A stretch of 64,000 nucleotides of DNA from Ruegeria meonggei (GCF_900172215.1 NZ_FWFP01000008.1:62001-126000); one strand, 5' to 3'; numbered from the stretch's first letter, positions 15,817 to 24,594 are shown. Notes: generated from the letters alone by a model not told the origin. Numbers and translations are program-made.

Positions 15817-16659
15817 GGTAAACAAGCCCGCCGAAACCACCAGAGCAGCACCAACCACTACCGCTGGCCGCAGAGACTCTCCAAAAATCGAGATGCCCAA
15901 AATCGAGGTCCAGACCAGGTGGAAATAGGCAAAAGGCTGGACGGCGCTGGCCTCGGCCATTTCATAGCATTTGATCAGCAACCAGTGGCCGAGAACACCG
16001 CAGACACTCAGCACCGCCATCCAAATCCAATCGCTGCTGGCCATCGGCTCCCAGTACCACATGCCGACCAGCGTCATCGCCACAGCACCCGACACCCCGG
16101 TCCAGAAAAAGCTGGTGGCGGCGCTGTCCTTGCGGGCAGCGTAGCGCGTCAGCAACCCGTACAGCGCAAACATCAACGCTGAGATCAGGGGCACGATGGC
16201 CCAGGGATTAAATACCCCGACGCCAGGTTGCAGGATGATCAGAACCCCAGCGCATCCAACACCGATTGCGGACCAGCGTCGCCACCCGACCGTCTCGCCC
16301 AGCACTGGCCCGCTGAGCGCGGCCACCAGCAGCGGATAGCAGATAAACACCGCCATTGTGTCGATCAGCCCAAGAACCGTGAAAGCAAAAACGGCAACAC
16401 AGATTTCAGCCGCCAACAATACGCCACGAAACACCTGCAGCCCGATCTGGCTGGTTTGTGCAGCGGCCCTTAACCCTCCGGGTGCCCGTGCGGCCAGCGC
16501 GATAACAAAGGCCGCAAAAAACCAGTAGCGGATCATCACGACCATGTAGGTGTTATAGGTTCCAGCCAGATGGCGTGAGATCCCGTCTTGCAGTGCAAAC
16601 ACCACTGTGGCCGCGATCATCAGCAGGATGCCGGCGCGGCTGTTGTTCTGTTGCGTCAT
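15790..16659 (-). CDS. EamA/DMT-superfamily transporter
   Basis: This 289-residue protein has about ten predicted membrane spans in two repeated EamA halves, the drug/metabolite transporter fold. The substrate cannot be told from sequence. It overlaps the preceding mnmD stop by four bases (ATGA-type junction), so the two genes form a leftward operon, and its own end overlaps the convergent transglycosylase gene. Confidence 0.85.
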   Translation of the reverse strand: MTQQNNSRAGILLMIAATVVFALQDGISRHLAGTYNTYMVVMIRYWFFAAFVIALAARAPGGLRAAAQTSQIGLQVFRGVLLAAEICVAVFAFTVLGLIDTMAVFICYPLLVAALSGPVLGETVGWRRWSAIGVGCAGVLIILQPGVGVFNPWAIVPLISALMFALYGLLTRYAARKDSAATSFFWTGVSGAVAMTLVGMWYWEPMASSDWIWMAVLSVCGVLGHWLLIKCYEMAEASAVQPFAYFHLVWTSILGISIFGESLRPAVVVGAALVVSAGLFTLWRERRQS

Positions 16660-17321
16660 GGTTTGACAGCGCAGGTCATGTGGCGCTTGCGACCATAGCC
16701 CGGTGTGCGGGTAACGGTGAACCCCGCATCCGCCAAACCCCGCCGCACGAACCCGGCAGCCGTATAGGTCGCCGCCGTGCCACCAATGGCGGTGTGATCG
16801 GCAACCTGTTGCATCAGGTCAGACCCCCACAATTCCGGGTTCTTGGCAGGTGAGAACCCGTCCAGAAACCACGCATCCGCGTTAGCGGTCCAGCCCGACA
16901 GGGTCTGCCGCGCATCGCCTTCGATAACCTCAAGGTGCAAGGTCCCCAGGTCGCACTGTCCCCCTTGCCACTGGTCAAGAAACCGGTCAGCCCAGGGCGC
17001 AAGCTCGGGGAAGGCCTGCAGCGCGCGGGCCATATCGCTGGGCTCCATCGGATAGGCCTCAAAACTGGTGAAGGACAGCGGTGTGGTCTGGCCGGATGCC
17101 TCCCATTCGAACCAAGCGGTCAGCATGTTCAGACCGGTGCCAAATCCTAGCTCGGCAATGTGAAACCCCGACGCAAATCGCGCGGGCAGATCATTTCCTG
17201 CCAGAAACACATAACGCGTCTCTTCCAACCCGTTTTGCAACGAGAAATAGGGATCATCGAACCGGTCCGAGACGGGAATCTGCCCGTCTCTCCACGTCAG
17301 ATTGGCATGCTGGTCTGCCAT
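16656..17321 (-). CDS. mnmD: tRNA 5-methylaminomethyl-2-thiouridine methyltransferase MnmD
   Basis: This 221-residue protein corresponds to the methyltransferase half of bifunctional MnmC. It performs the final SAM-dependent methylation to mnm5s2U34 in wobble tRNAs. It shows the LGFGTGLNMLTAW SAM-binding motif, the EGDAR segment and the DAWFLDGFSPAKNPELW motif characteristic of MnmC(m). The oxidoreductase half of MnmC is encoded divergently 55 bp away. The gene is first in an operon with the EamA transporter. Confidence 0.9.
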   Translation of the reverse strand: MADQHANLTWRDGQIPVSDRFDDPYFSLQNGLEETRYVFLAGNDLPARFASGFHIAELGFGTGLNMLTAWFEWEASGQTTPLSFTSFEAYPMEPSDMARALQAFPELAPWADRFLDQWQGGQCDLGTLHLEVIEGDARQTLSGWTANADAWFLDGFSPAKNPELWGSDLMQQVADHTAIGGTAATYTAAGFVRRGLADAGFTVTRTPGYGRKRHMTCAVKP

Positions 17322-17376
17322 CGGGGAATCCTGTAGCTAAGCGGCGCGACACTGAACAAGGATAAGGGGAATGGCA

Positions 17377-18411
17377 ATGGTCGATGTGACGGTGCGCGGC
17401 GCGGGCATCTTTGGCCTGTCCATCGCCTGGACGTGTGCCAGGCGCGGCGCAAAGGTGCAGGTTGTTGACCCTTTTGGCCCCGGTGCGGGCTCCAGCGGTG
17501 GACTTGTGGGCGCACTGGCCCCGCATGTGCCCGAGAACTGGAACGCCAAAAAGGCCTTTCAGTTCGACAGCCTGATCATGGCAAAACCGTTCTGGACACA
17601 GATTGAGGCAACCGGCGGCGTCTCGTCTGGCTATGCACGGCTGGGTCGGCTGCAACCCATTGCCGACGCCCGCACGCTGGAGCTGGCCCATGCGCGCGCG
17701 GTGAGCGCCGCCACGCTGTGGCAAGGGCAGGCCGACTGGTGCGTGGTTGAAACGGTTGAAGCCGGCGCATGGTGCCCGCCCAGCCCGACCGGATTTGTGA
17801 TCCATGACACGCTGAGCGCCCGCATGCACCCCCGCCGTGCCTGTGCCGCACTTGTGGCAGCGCTGGCGGTGATGGGGGTCGAGGTTCAGACAGACGCGCT
17901 TGATCGGGGGCAGGTCGTCCACGCCACCGGGCTGGCGGGCCTGCAAGAGCTCAACCAGGCCTTCGGCAAGACTGTGGGCAATGGCGTCAAAGGTCAGGCC
18001 GCGTTGCTGCGGTTCGATGCAGGCGACGCACCGCAGTTGTTCGCGGATGCCGTACATTTTGTACCACATGCCGACGGGACGCTGGCGATTGGGTCCACGT
18101 CCGAGCGCGACTATGACGACCCAACCAGCACCGATGCCGCGTTGGATGACGTACTGGAGCGCGCCACGCGGGCTGTGCCTGTTCTGCACGGCGCCGAGGT
18201 TATCGAGCGTTGGGCCGGTGTCCGTCCGCGCAGCAAAAGCCGTGCGCCGATGCTGGGCGCACACCCGCTGCATCAGGGCCAGTTCATCGCCAATGGCGGT
18301 TTCAAGATCGGTTTTGGCATGGCCCCGAAAGTGGCCAAGGTTATCGCTGATCTGGTGCTGGATGGTCACGACACCATACTTGAGGATTTTCGCCCCGAAG
18401 CCTCACTCTGA
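17377..18411 (+). CDS. FAD-dependent oxidoreductase, MnmC oxidase-domain homologue
   Basis: This is a DAO-family flavoprotein of about 344 residues with an N-terminal dinucleotide-binding GAGIFGLS motif, the AGSSGGLVGALAPH segment that in MnmC family proteins binds FAD near the active site, and a C-terminal GGFKIGFGMAPKVA stretch. Divergence from mnmD with a short spacer supports a role as the stand-alone MnmC(o) part that removes carboxymethyl from cmnm5U34. I prefer ATG 17377 because AAGGGGA lies six bases upstream; ATG 17371 sits too close to it. Assignment is by context and motif, so other glycine-oxidase-like roles are possible. Confidence 0.75.
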   Translation: MVDVTVRGAGIFGLSIAWTCARRGAKVQVVDPFGPGAGSSGGLVGALAPHVPENWNAKKAFQFDSLIMAKPFWTQIEATGGVSSGYARLGRLQPIADARTLELAHARAVSAATLWQGQADWCVVETVEAGAWCPPSPTGFVIHDTLSARMHPRRACAALVAALAVMGVEVQTDALDRGQVVHATGLAGLQELNQAFGKTVGNGVKGQAALLRFDAGDAPQLFADAVHFVPHADGTLAIGSTSERDYDDPTSTDAALDDVLERATRAVPVLHGAEVIERWAGVRPRSKSRAPMLGAHPLHQGQFIANGGFKIGFGMAPKVAKVIADLVLDGHDTILEDFRPEASL

Positions 18412-19203
18412 CCGCGGCACAGCCTCGGCCGTCATGCATTGCCGCCCGTCGGGGCCACGTACCCACAGGACTGACCCGTTGCGGCACAAGCTCACCGTTT
18501 CAAAATGCATCACGGGTGAAAACGCGCGGAACGAGAATTGCGCCAAAGGACCCATGGCATCTTCGGCAAGCAGCATCAAAAATTGCGCCAGCAACGGGCC
18601 ATGCACGACCAATCCGGCATAGCCTTCGACCTCACGCGCATAATCCAGATCGTAGTGAATGCGATGCCCATTAAAGGTCAGCGCTGAATAGCGAAACAGC
18701 AGGGTTGAATCAAAGCACAGCTCTCTGTGGTCGGTTTCATCGGTGCGGGCATCCGGCGGGGTAGGTTTTACCTCAGACACCGAGGGGTCCTGCCGATAGA
18801 CCAGATCCTGCCACTCTGTCAGGCATCGGACATCGCCTTGCCATATCTCATGACGCAGAGTGACAAAGCCCAGCGGTCCGCTGCGGCCTGTCTTGGCCGT
18901 CGCGCTTTTGCAGACCGAGCGCCGCTGCGCCTTAGTGCCAGCAATCAACGGTGCGTGAAACCTCAACCGTCCTCCGGCCCACATCCGGCGCGGCAGATCC
19001 ATGTCGGGGATCAAGTCGCCACCAACCTTTGGATGCCCATCCCGACCCAGCGCCTGCGGCGGCTGCGGTGACCAAAAATACAGCTGGTGAAAGAACGGGG
19101 GCAGCGCAGTCCCCGTCGCAACAGAGACCTGATGCCCCAACGCCACTTGCAGCGCAGCGGCGCGGGCCGGATCAATTGCGTCGGTCTGTGTTTGTTCGGT
19201 CAT
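18403..19203 (-). CDS. Hotdog-fold acyl dehydratase (HTD2 / mesaconyl-C4-CoA hydratase-like)
   Basis: The 266-residue protein resembles FAS1-like dehydratase/MaoC double-hotdog proteins such as mesaconyl-C4-CoA hydratase. An N-terminal hotdog with the PDMDLPRRMWAGGRL segment is followed by a linker and a C-terminal domain with the YSALTFNGHRIHYD hydratase motif (Asp/His pair) and GLVVHGPLLAQ. The family hydrates or dehydrates short acyl-CoAs. The end overlaps the convergent FAD-oxidoreductase gene by nine bases. The precise substrate is not shown by the neighbours. Confidence 0.75.
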   Translation of the reverse strand: MTEQTQTDAIDPARAAALQVALGHQVSVATGTALPPFFHQLYFWSPQPPQALGRDGHPKVGGDLIPDMDLPRRMWAGGRLRFHAPLIAGTKAQRRSVCKSATAKTGRSGPLGFVTLRHEIWQGDVRCLTEWQDLVYRQDPSVSEVKPTPPDARTDETDHRELCFDSTLLFRYSALTFNGHRIHYDLDYAREVEGYAGLVVHGPLLAQFLMLLAEDAMGPLAQFSFRAFSPVMHFETVSLCRNGSVLWVRGPDGRQCMTAEAVPRSE

Positions 19204-19252
19204 GTCGGCAGACTAGGCAGACCCCGTCTGAGGAACAAGTGTCAGGATCAGG

Positions 19253-19795
19253 CTAAAAACCGGCCTCAACCCGCAACTTCTGCATCAGGGTTTGCAGTGC
19301 ACTTTCATAACGGTCGCTGGTTAGCCTTCCCTGCGCATCAAACTCGTTTGAACTGCTTGCCAAATGAATTTCCGGACCCTGCAGAATACGCGGCTGGAAC
19401 GGCACCATATAGCCACGCAACACCATCTGTGCCCGCTCACCGCCCGCACGTCCGGCAGCCGCAGACATCACCGCAACAGGTTTGTCGGCCCAAGGGCGTC
19501 CCGCTGTTCGGCTGACCCAGTCCAGCGCGTTTTTCAGAACGCCCGATGGCCCCTTGTTGTATTCCGGCGTGGAAACGATGACCGCATGGGCCTGCGCGAT
19601 CTGATCGGCCAGCACCTGCACTGGCGCGGGAATGCCTTCACCGTCTTCTAGATCTCCATCATAAAGCGGCAAGTTCAGATCGGCCTCGATATAGGTGCCG
19701 GGCGCGAATAACCGGGCCGCCTCGCGCAGCAATTTGCGATTGGTGGCGCTTTCGCGCAATGAGCCGGACAGGCCAAGCAGGATCGGTTCGGACAT
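19253..19795 (-). CDS. NAD(P)H-dependent FMN reductase
   Basis: This 180-residue flavodoxin-like protein has the FMN phosphate-binding GLSGSLRESATNRKLLR loop near the N-terminus and the STPEYNKGPSGVLKNALDW motif typical of the NADPH-dependent FMN/azo/chromate reductase family (ChrR, SsuE-like). It would reduce FMN or quinones in the cytoplasm. It is apparently monocistronic. Confidence 0.88.
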   Translation of the reverse strand: MSEPILLGLSGSLRESATNRKLLREAARLFAPGTYIEADLNLPLYDGDLEDGEGIPAPVQVLADQIAQAHAVIVSTPEYNKGPSGVLKNALDWVSRTAGRPWADKPVAVMSAAAGRAGGERAQMVLRGYMVPFQPRILQGPEIHLASSSNEFDAQGRLTSDRYESALQTLMQKLRVEAGF

Positions 19796-19883
19796 GAGGG
19801 AACTCCATCAAGGTGTTTTCCCGTATTTAGACCGTAACGGGCCCACGCCAAATACCACATGACGCGCAGTCAATGTGCATAGA

Positions 19884-19907
19884 AGGGGCACCTTCATCGG
19901 TGCCCCT
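19884..19907 (-). terminator. Stem-loop terminator after the OmpA-family gene
   Basis: A perfect 9-bp stem (19884-19892 with 19899-19907) with a 6-base loop lies 12 bases beyond the leftward stop at 19919. The leftward T-stretch is short. Confidence 0.6.
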
Positions 19908-19918
19908 CCATTTTATGT

Positions 19919-20584
19919 TCACCCGTTGGGGATGATCTCGATATCGACCCGGCGGTTCCGGGCCTTGCCCTCAGCCGTCAGGTTCGAGGCGGCAGGGCGG
20001 TTTTCACCCAGACCGATTGTTGAAATACGGGCGCCGTTCACACCGTTGGCCTGCAGGATATCGGCAACAGATCGGGCGCGGCGTTCAGACAAGCCTTGAT
20101 TGTACGAGGCCTCGCCATCGCTGTCGGTATGGCCGATGACCTGAACGCTTGAATTGGGATACCTCACCAGGTTTTGCCCAACGCGCACCAGATCGGCCCG
20201 CAGCGGCGGACGCACGGTCGAGCTGTCGGTGTCAAAGGTGATGTCATTGGGCACGGTAACGATCAGACGGTCGCCTGCATTGACAATGGTGATACCATCA
20301 TTGGCCAACTGTTGGCGCAGCTCGGTCGCCTGACGGTCCAGCTGGTTGCCGATCAGACCACCACCCGCGGCCCCGATGGCGGCCCCAGCCAGCGCGCCCA
20401 GACCGGGGTTCGAATCATTGGCAATCGCGCCAACACCCGCCCCGACCAAACCACCCAGAAGCGCGCCTTGTTTGGCATTCTGATTGGGATCGGACGGCAG
20501 GTTCAGCGTGCCGGGGTCTGTGCAAGCCCCCAGAATCATGGCCGAGCAAAGCCCGGCGGAAAGGACAAACTTGGAAATCGTCAT
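19919..20584 (-). CDS. OmpA-family peptidoglycan-binding lipoprotein (YiaD-like)
   Basis: The 221-residue protein begins with a lipoprotein signal (lipobox LGAC at residues 18-21) followed by a glycine-zipper region (about residues 40-85, alternating Gly/Ala) and a C-terminal OmpA domain with the HTDSDGEASYNQGLSERRA peptidoglycan-binding signature. It would be anchored in the outer membrane and hold the cell wall. Length and layout match YiaD/Pal-like proteins. Confidence 0.9.
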   Translation of the reverse strand: MTISKFVLSAGLCSAMILGACTDPGTLNLPSDPNQNAKQGALLGGLVGAGVGAIANDSNPGLGALAGAAIGAAGGGLIGNQLDRQATELRQQLANDGITIVNAGDRLIVTVPNDITFDTDSSTVRPPLRADLVRVGQNLVRYPNSSVQVIGHTDSDGEASYNQGLSERRARSVADILQANGVNGARISTIGLGENRPAASNLTAEGKARNRRVDIEIIPNG

Positions 20585-20691
20585 GGAATCACCTTCTGCT
20601 CCGTGACCCGTTTACCGGGTAGTTTTTGTTTGGGGCAGTATATCACGGGGGTTGATCTAGGTCTCAAGCAACAATCCGGTGAGATCGGCAA

Positions 20692-21396
20692 TTACCTGCC
20701 ACTTATTGCGCTCTGGGCGGTGTCATCCCAGCGATTTTGCTCTTGCCAGATCGCCCGCAGGGGTTTGCCCTGCCCGCAAAAATGATCGTCAATCAGCTCG
20801 CAGGCCCAGATCCGGTCGGTCCGAAAATGCCGAAATCCGTTTCGCAGCTCGCACCAGGCAGCCAGCATGGTGCATTCGATGTGATAGATCAGCGCAACAG
20901 GACGGACGATTCTTTCGCTCTGCTGGTCCGCTGAATTGACATAGGTGATGCGAATCTTGCGCTCCTGCCGGATGGCCTCGCGATAATTCACCACGGGGAT
21001 GCAACCCTTTTCCGGGTCATCCATCGGTGCCCCCCATGGCGCCACCTGCAACCAATCCGCAGGCGCGCGCAGGGCTTCGATCTTGCGACACACCCGATCC
21101 GCCGCCTGTTGCAACGTGCTGTCGCCGGTGCGCGCCAGCATCGACAGGCCGACCCAAAGCGCCTCGACCTCTTCTGCGTCAAAGTTCAACGGTGGCAGGT
21201 CATAGCCGCGCCGCATAAGGTACCCGACCCCGGCCTCGCCTTCGATCGGGGTGCGTTGCGCCTGTAGCGCGGCGATATCCCGATAGACCGTGCGCACGGA
21301 CACTTCGAGCTTTTCTGCCAGCGCTTCAGCCGTCACAGGGGCATCAGTTGCACGCAAAATCTGAATGATTTCAAACAGGCGGGTCGAACGACGCAT
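20692..21396 (-). CDS. WYL-domain transcriptional regulator (YafY family)
   Basis: An N-terminal HTH_11/DeoR-like domain (MRRSTRLFEIIQILR, then VSVRTVYRDIAALQ) is followed by a WYL domain and a C-terminal extension; the total is 234 residues from ATG 21396. Longer in-frame starts up to 21516 would run through palindromic promoter DNA and are rejected. It is divergent from a small ORF whose promoter region contains two overlapping inverted repeats, the probable operator. WYL domains bind small ligands or nucleic acid; the ligand is unknown. Confidence 0.85.
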   Translation of the reverse strand: MRRSTRLFEIIQILRATDAPVTAEALAEKLEVSVRTVYRDIAALQAQRTPIEGEAGVGYLMRRGYDLPPLNFDAEEVEALWVGLSMLARTGDSTLQQAADRVCRKIEALRAPADWLQVAPWGAPMDDPEKGCIPVVNYREAIRQERKIRITYVNSADQQSERIVRPVALIYHIECTMLAAWCELRNGFRHFRTDRIWACELIDDHFCGQGKPLRAIWQEQNRWDDTAQSAISGR

Positions 21397-21414
21397 AAGT
21401 TTCTCCGGGTTATC

Positions 21415-21457
21415 TGCTGACACTTTAGCACACCCCCCTGACAAGGGGGTGTCAGCA
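21415..21457. promoter_or_regulatory. Nested inverted repeats between WYL regulator and divergent ORF
   Basis: TGCTGACAC (21415-21423) is the exact reverse complement of GTGTCAGCA (21449-21457). Nested inside, ACACCCCC (21430-21437) pairs with GGGGGTGT (21445-21452). The symmetry and the position between divergent starts suggest the WYL regulator's operator. Confidence 0.55.
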
Positions 21458-21499
21458 GTGATGGTTGAGACTGGGTCTATAACGCAAAAGGAGAACACC

Positions 21500-21685
21500 A
21501 TGCCTAGCCTCGACAATCACGTGATGATGACCCTGAAACTAGGCCGCTGGGCACAGGACCACAGCTTGCGCGCATTTGAGATCGAACGCGAGATCATGGC
21601 GAGCCGTCAACCCTGCGCCCCCAGGACCCGGAGGAAGCGCTTTTCATTGGGCAATCTGAAGATGTTGTGGACCAGCGCGACCTAG
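21500..21685 (+). CDS. Small hypothetical ORF, possibly frameshifted
   Basis: This 61-codon ORF has a good ribosome-binding site (AAGGAG, seven bases before ATG 21500) and a regulated-looking promoter region. The first 36 residues look like a soluble protein. The last 25 are rich in Arg/Lys and look like an out-of-frame reading: shifting by one base gives an acidic, protein-like sequence (DPEEALFIGQSEDVVDQRDL) that runs into the antisense of the next gene. It may be a decayed gene. I recognise no family. Confidence 0.4.
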   Translation: MPSLDNHVMMTLKLGRWAQDHSLRAFEIEREIMASRQPCAPRTRRKRFSLGNLKMLWTSAT

Positions 21686-21687
21686 GA

Positions 21688-22335
21688 TCAGAAATCAGGT
21701 TTGGCGCGGAACTTCATCGAAACGCCGCCTTCGGGGTTCTTCAGGCGCAGTTCCTCGGAATGCAGCATTAGGCGGGGATAGTCACGCGCCGCGCCCTTGG
21801 CATAAAACGGGTCACCCAGGATCGGGTGGCCCAGCGCCAGCATATGTACGCGCAGCTGGTGCGACCGGCCAGTTTTTGGGAACAGACGCAGGCGCGTTTC
21901 CTCGTCCCCAAGTTTTATCACCCGCCAATCTGTGACCGCGAACTTCCCCGTTTCATGGCATACCATCTGACGCGGGCGGTTAGGCCAATCAACGATCAGG
22001 GGCAAATCCACAGTTCCGGTTTTTTCCGCAACCCGCCCCAAGACCCGGGCAACGTAGGTTTTGCGGGTCTGGCGCTTTTCGAATTGTAGACCCAGATGTC
22101 GCTGTGCATGCGGCGTTTGGGCAAAGACTATGACGCCGGACGTGTCCCGATCCAGTCGGTGCACCAGCAGCGCATGCGGAAAGGCCGCCTGTACACGGCT
22201 CAGCAGGCAATCGGCCAGATGCTCTCCGCGCCCCGGCACAGACAGCAGCCCCGAGGGCTTGTTCACCACGATCAGGCTCGCATCTTCGTGCAACACGTCC
22301 AAGGGTGTTTTCGGGGGATCATAGGTCTCGCTCAT
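21688..22335 (-). CDS. RluA-family RNA pseudouridine synthase
   Basis: The 215-residue protein has the catalytic-Asp motif HRLDRDTSG and the downstream TGRSHQLRVHM and GHPILGDPFYA motifs of RluA/RsuA-type pseudouridine synthases. There is no S4 domain. The enzyme isomerises uridines in rRNA or tRNA; similarity to RluA (23S U746/tRNA U32) is closest by length. ATG 22335 is chosen as the start; a longer frame to 22404 adds a low-similarity tail. Confidence 0.88.
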   Translation of the reverse strand: MSETYDPPKTPLDVLHEDASLIVVNKPSGLLSVPGRGEHLADCLLSRVQAAFPHALLVHRLDRDTSGVIVFAQTPHAQRHLGLQFEKRQTRKTYVARVLGRVAEKTGTVDLPLIVDWPNRPRQMVCHETGKFAVTDWRVIKLGDEETRLRLFPKTGRSHQLRVHMLALGHPILGDPFYAKGAARDYPRLMLHSEELRLKNPEGGVSMKFRAKPDF

Positions 22336-22433
22336 GCGCGCCTGCCTATCGCAGCGCGCTGCCTCCCGCAACGTCGGGCTTGCCTGCGCGTATCTGGTCG
22401 GCAAAGCTCAAACCCAAAGCGGAAGGAAAGACC

Positions 22434-22844
22434 ATGCACCCCACAATCGAACGCATGCAGGAAGTTGTCGCAAAAGGCGATGAAAACCTGATCCATGACC
22501 TACTGGCGGAAGATGTTCGGTTTTCCCCGCCGACCTATTACAGCACCTGGACAGGCCGCGCCCCGGTCGCAGCTGTTCTGGGCCATGTGGGACAGGTGTT
22601 TTCCGATTTCCGCTATCGCCGCATTATGGGCGATGGCAACGATTGGGCGCTGGAGTTTCAATGCAAGATTGGCGATCTGGACGCTGTCGGGGTCGACCTG
22701 ATCACTCTGAACGACGACGGCCTGATTCAAGAGTTTGAAGTGGCCATGCGTCCGTACAAATCCATCGGCGCCCTACGCGATGCGATGATGGCACGGGTGA
22801 CAACCGACGCGCGGTTCCTCAAGTTCAGAGAAGCACTGAGCTGA
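22434..22844 (+). CDS. SnoaL/NTF2-like domain protein
   Basis: This 136-residue protein starts like NTF2-fold proteins (short helix, then AEDVRFSPPTYY) and is preceded by a GGAAGGAAAG ribosome-binding site. The NTF2/SnoaL fold serves as a small-molecule pocket for isomerases or hydrolases; the exact activity cannot be inferred. It sits two bases upstream of the SGNH hydrolase gene, so the two are co-transcribed. Confidence 0.7.
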   Translation: MHPTIERMQEVVAKGDENLIHDLLAEDVRFSPPTYYSTWTGRAPVAAVLGHVGQVFSDFRYRRIMGDGNDWALEFQCKIGDLDAVGVDLITLNDDGLIQEFEVAMRPYKSIGALRDAMMARVTTDARFLKFREALS

Positions 22845-22846
22845 CC

Positions 22847-23551
22847 ATGCCTGTTGCCACGGACCAGCTGTTGCGTGTGCCGCTGCTGCCAGTTCTGGCG
22901 GCGCAGGGCCTGTCGGTGCGCCGCAAGGCCCAGTTGCTGCCTGAACCCATTGGTCCGCGCGAAGGGCGCGCAGGGCGCGGACCCCGACTGCGTCTGCTGA
23001 TTGCCGGTGACAGTTCAGCCGCAGGCGTGGGCGCGGGTACACAGGCCCAGGCGCTCTCAGGACATCTCGTTGCCAGGCTGGCTAAGCACTACACTGTCGA
23101 ATGGCAGCTTGAGGCCACGACGGGGCACACCACGCAGGACACGATTGACCGCTTGCACGGCTTGACCGGACAGTTCGATATGGCCCTTACGGCCCTTGGC
23201 GTGAATGACGTGACCCGGGGCGTGACACATGCGCGCTTTGTCGCCCGTCAGACGCGATTGCTGGGTCTTTTAACCACGCAATTGGGCGTGCGGCGGGTTG
23301 TTGTCACCGCGGTGCCTCAAATGAACCGCTTTCCCGCTTTACCGCATCCGCTTGCTTGGGTTCTGGGGCGACAGGCCGCGCGATTGGATCAGGGGCTAAT
23401 GCAAGTCGTAGCCGGGTTCCCTCAGGCCCGACACCTGTCGCTGGACCTGCCGGACGACCCGGCACTTGCCGCACCAGACGGGTATCATCCCAGTCCAAGA
23501 ACCTATGCCATCTGGGCCGATGAAGCCGCGCGCCTTATGCGTCAGGCCTGA
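22847..23551 (+). CDS. SGNH/GDSL hydrolase
   Basis: The 234-residue protein has block I AGDSSAAG (nucleophilic Ser), block III GVND and block V DGYHPS (catalytic Asp/His), the signature of the SGNH esterase/lipase superfamily. No clear signal peptide is present, so it is probably cytoplasmic or peripheral. Its stop overlaps the convergent rarD-like gene by 10 bases. It would hydrolyse an ester or acetyl group; the substrate is unknown. Confidence 0.85.
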   Translation: MPVATDQLLRVPLLPVLAAQGLSVRRKAQLLPEPIGPREGRAGRGPRLRLLIAGDSSAAGVGAGTQAQALSGHLVARLAKHYTVEWQLEATTGHTTQDTIDRLHGLTGQFDMALTALGVNDVTRGVTHARFVARQTRLLGLLTTQLGVRRVVVTAVPQMNRFPALPHPLAWVLGRQAARLDQGLMQVVAGFPQARHLSLDLPDDPALAAPDGYHPSPRTYAIWADEAARLMRQA

Positions 23552-24447
23552 GCCCGCATCTGCCGGATCATCGGGATTGAATACACGACCAAAGCCGCCC
23601 AAATCAGCGGGAATGCAATCATGCGACCCCGGTCGATCTGCTCTCCGAATACGGCAATGGCGGTGATGAAGATCATAGTTGGGGCAATGTACTGCAGAAT
23701 ACCCATGGTCGAAAGGCGCACCAGTTTGGCACCGTTGGCATAGACCAGCAACGGTACTGCCGTCACGATGCCTGCCCCTGCCAGCAACAGGGTGTCCTCG
23801 GCAACCAGTCCAAAATGCCCTGACCCCTGCGCCCCTAGCCATGTCACATAGGCCAACGCCGGGATCAGTAGGATCAGCACCTCCAACAGAAACCCCTGGT
23901 TGGGGCCGATGGGAAGCGACCGCTTGAAAAACGCATAGAAACCCCAGCTGAGCATCAACCCAAGCGCTGCCCATGGCAGGCTTCCGGCCTGCACCACAAG
24001 AACCAGCACACCCATCGCAGCCAGCCCGACCGCAACCATCTGCGTTTTGTTCAACGGCTCGCGCAGCAGGAGTGATCCAAGCGCAATACTAAACAACGGA
24101 TTGATGTAATAGCCCAGCGCTGCATCCAAAGCATTGCCACTGGCAATCGCCCAGACATAAATCGCCCAGTTCACCGAAATCAGCGCCGCCGTCAGGCAGG
24201 CCATCCCCAACATCTTGGGATCGCGTAAAGCAGCCCTCAGGTCCCGTGTCCGCCCCAGCGCAATCAACAAAAGCCCCGCCAAAGGCACGGACCAGATGAT
24301 CCGATGCGCCACAATCTCAACCGGGCCGATATGCGCCATGGCCTTCATGTAAAGTGGCAGAAACCCCCATAGGACATAGGCGGTGACAGCCAAAGCCAAC
24401 CCCTTTGGCGTATCAGCATTCTGTGGGGGTGTTGTCACGTCTGCCAT
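23542..24447 (-). CDS. rarD: RarD-type EamA transporter
   Basis: The 301-residue protein has ten predicted membrane spans and the RarD-specific N-terminal AYVLWGFLPLYMKAM motif and WAIYVWAI and GYYINPLFSI segments. RarD proteins belong to the drug/metabolite transporter superfamily (chloramphenicol-sensitive protein family); the substrate is unsettled. ATG 24447 is chosen; upstream in-frame codons lack a ribosome-binding site. Confidence 0.87.
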   Translation of the reverse strand: MADVTTPPQNADTPKGLALAVTAYVLWGFLPLYMKAMAHIGPVEIVAHRIIWSVPLAGLLLIALGRTRDLRAALRDPKMLGMACLTAALISVNWAIYVWAIASGNALDAALGYYINPLFSIALGSLLLREPLNKTQMVAVGLAAMGVLVLVVQAGSLPWAALGLMLSWGFYAFFKRSLPIGPNQGFLLEVLILLIPALAYVTWLGAQGSGHFGLVAEDTLLLAGAGIVTAVPLLVYANGAKLVRLSTMGILQYIAPTMIFITAIAVFGEQIDRGRMIAFPLIWAALVVYSIPMIRQMRAQA

Positions 24448-24567
24448 GGCAGGCCTCCGGCTTGTTCCGTTCGTCTTTACGGCAAATCTGACCGGATTGG
24501 GAACTGCGAAAACTGTGAAGAGGGCCATCAGCAATTCTGATATGTCGCCCCAAAAACAATCGAGCCG

Positions 24568-24583
24568 GGGCGCGTCAGCGCCC
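24568..24583 (-). terminator. Stem-loop terminator after the leftward methylamine-type operon
   Basis: GGGCGC (24568-24573) pairs with GCGCCC (24578-24583) around a 4-base loop, 12 bases beyond the leftward stop at 24595. A T-rich stretch follows a little further on in the leftward direction. Confidence 0.5.
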
Positions 24584-24594
24584 TGACAATTGGA

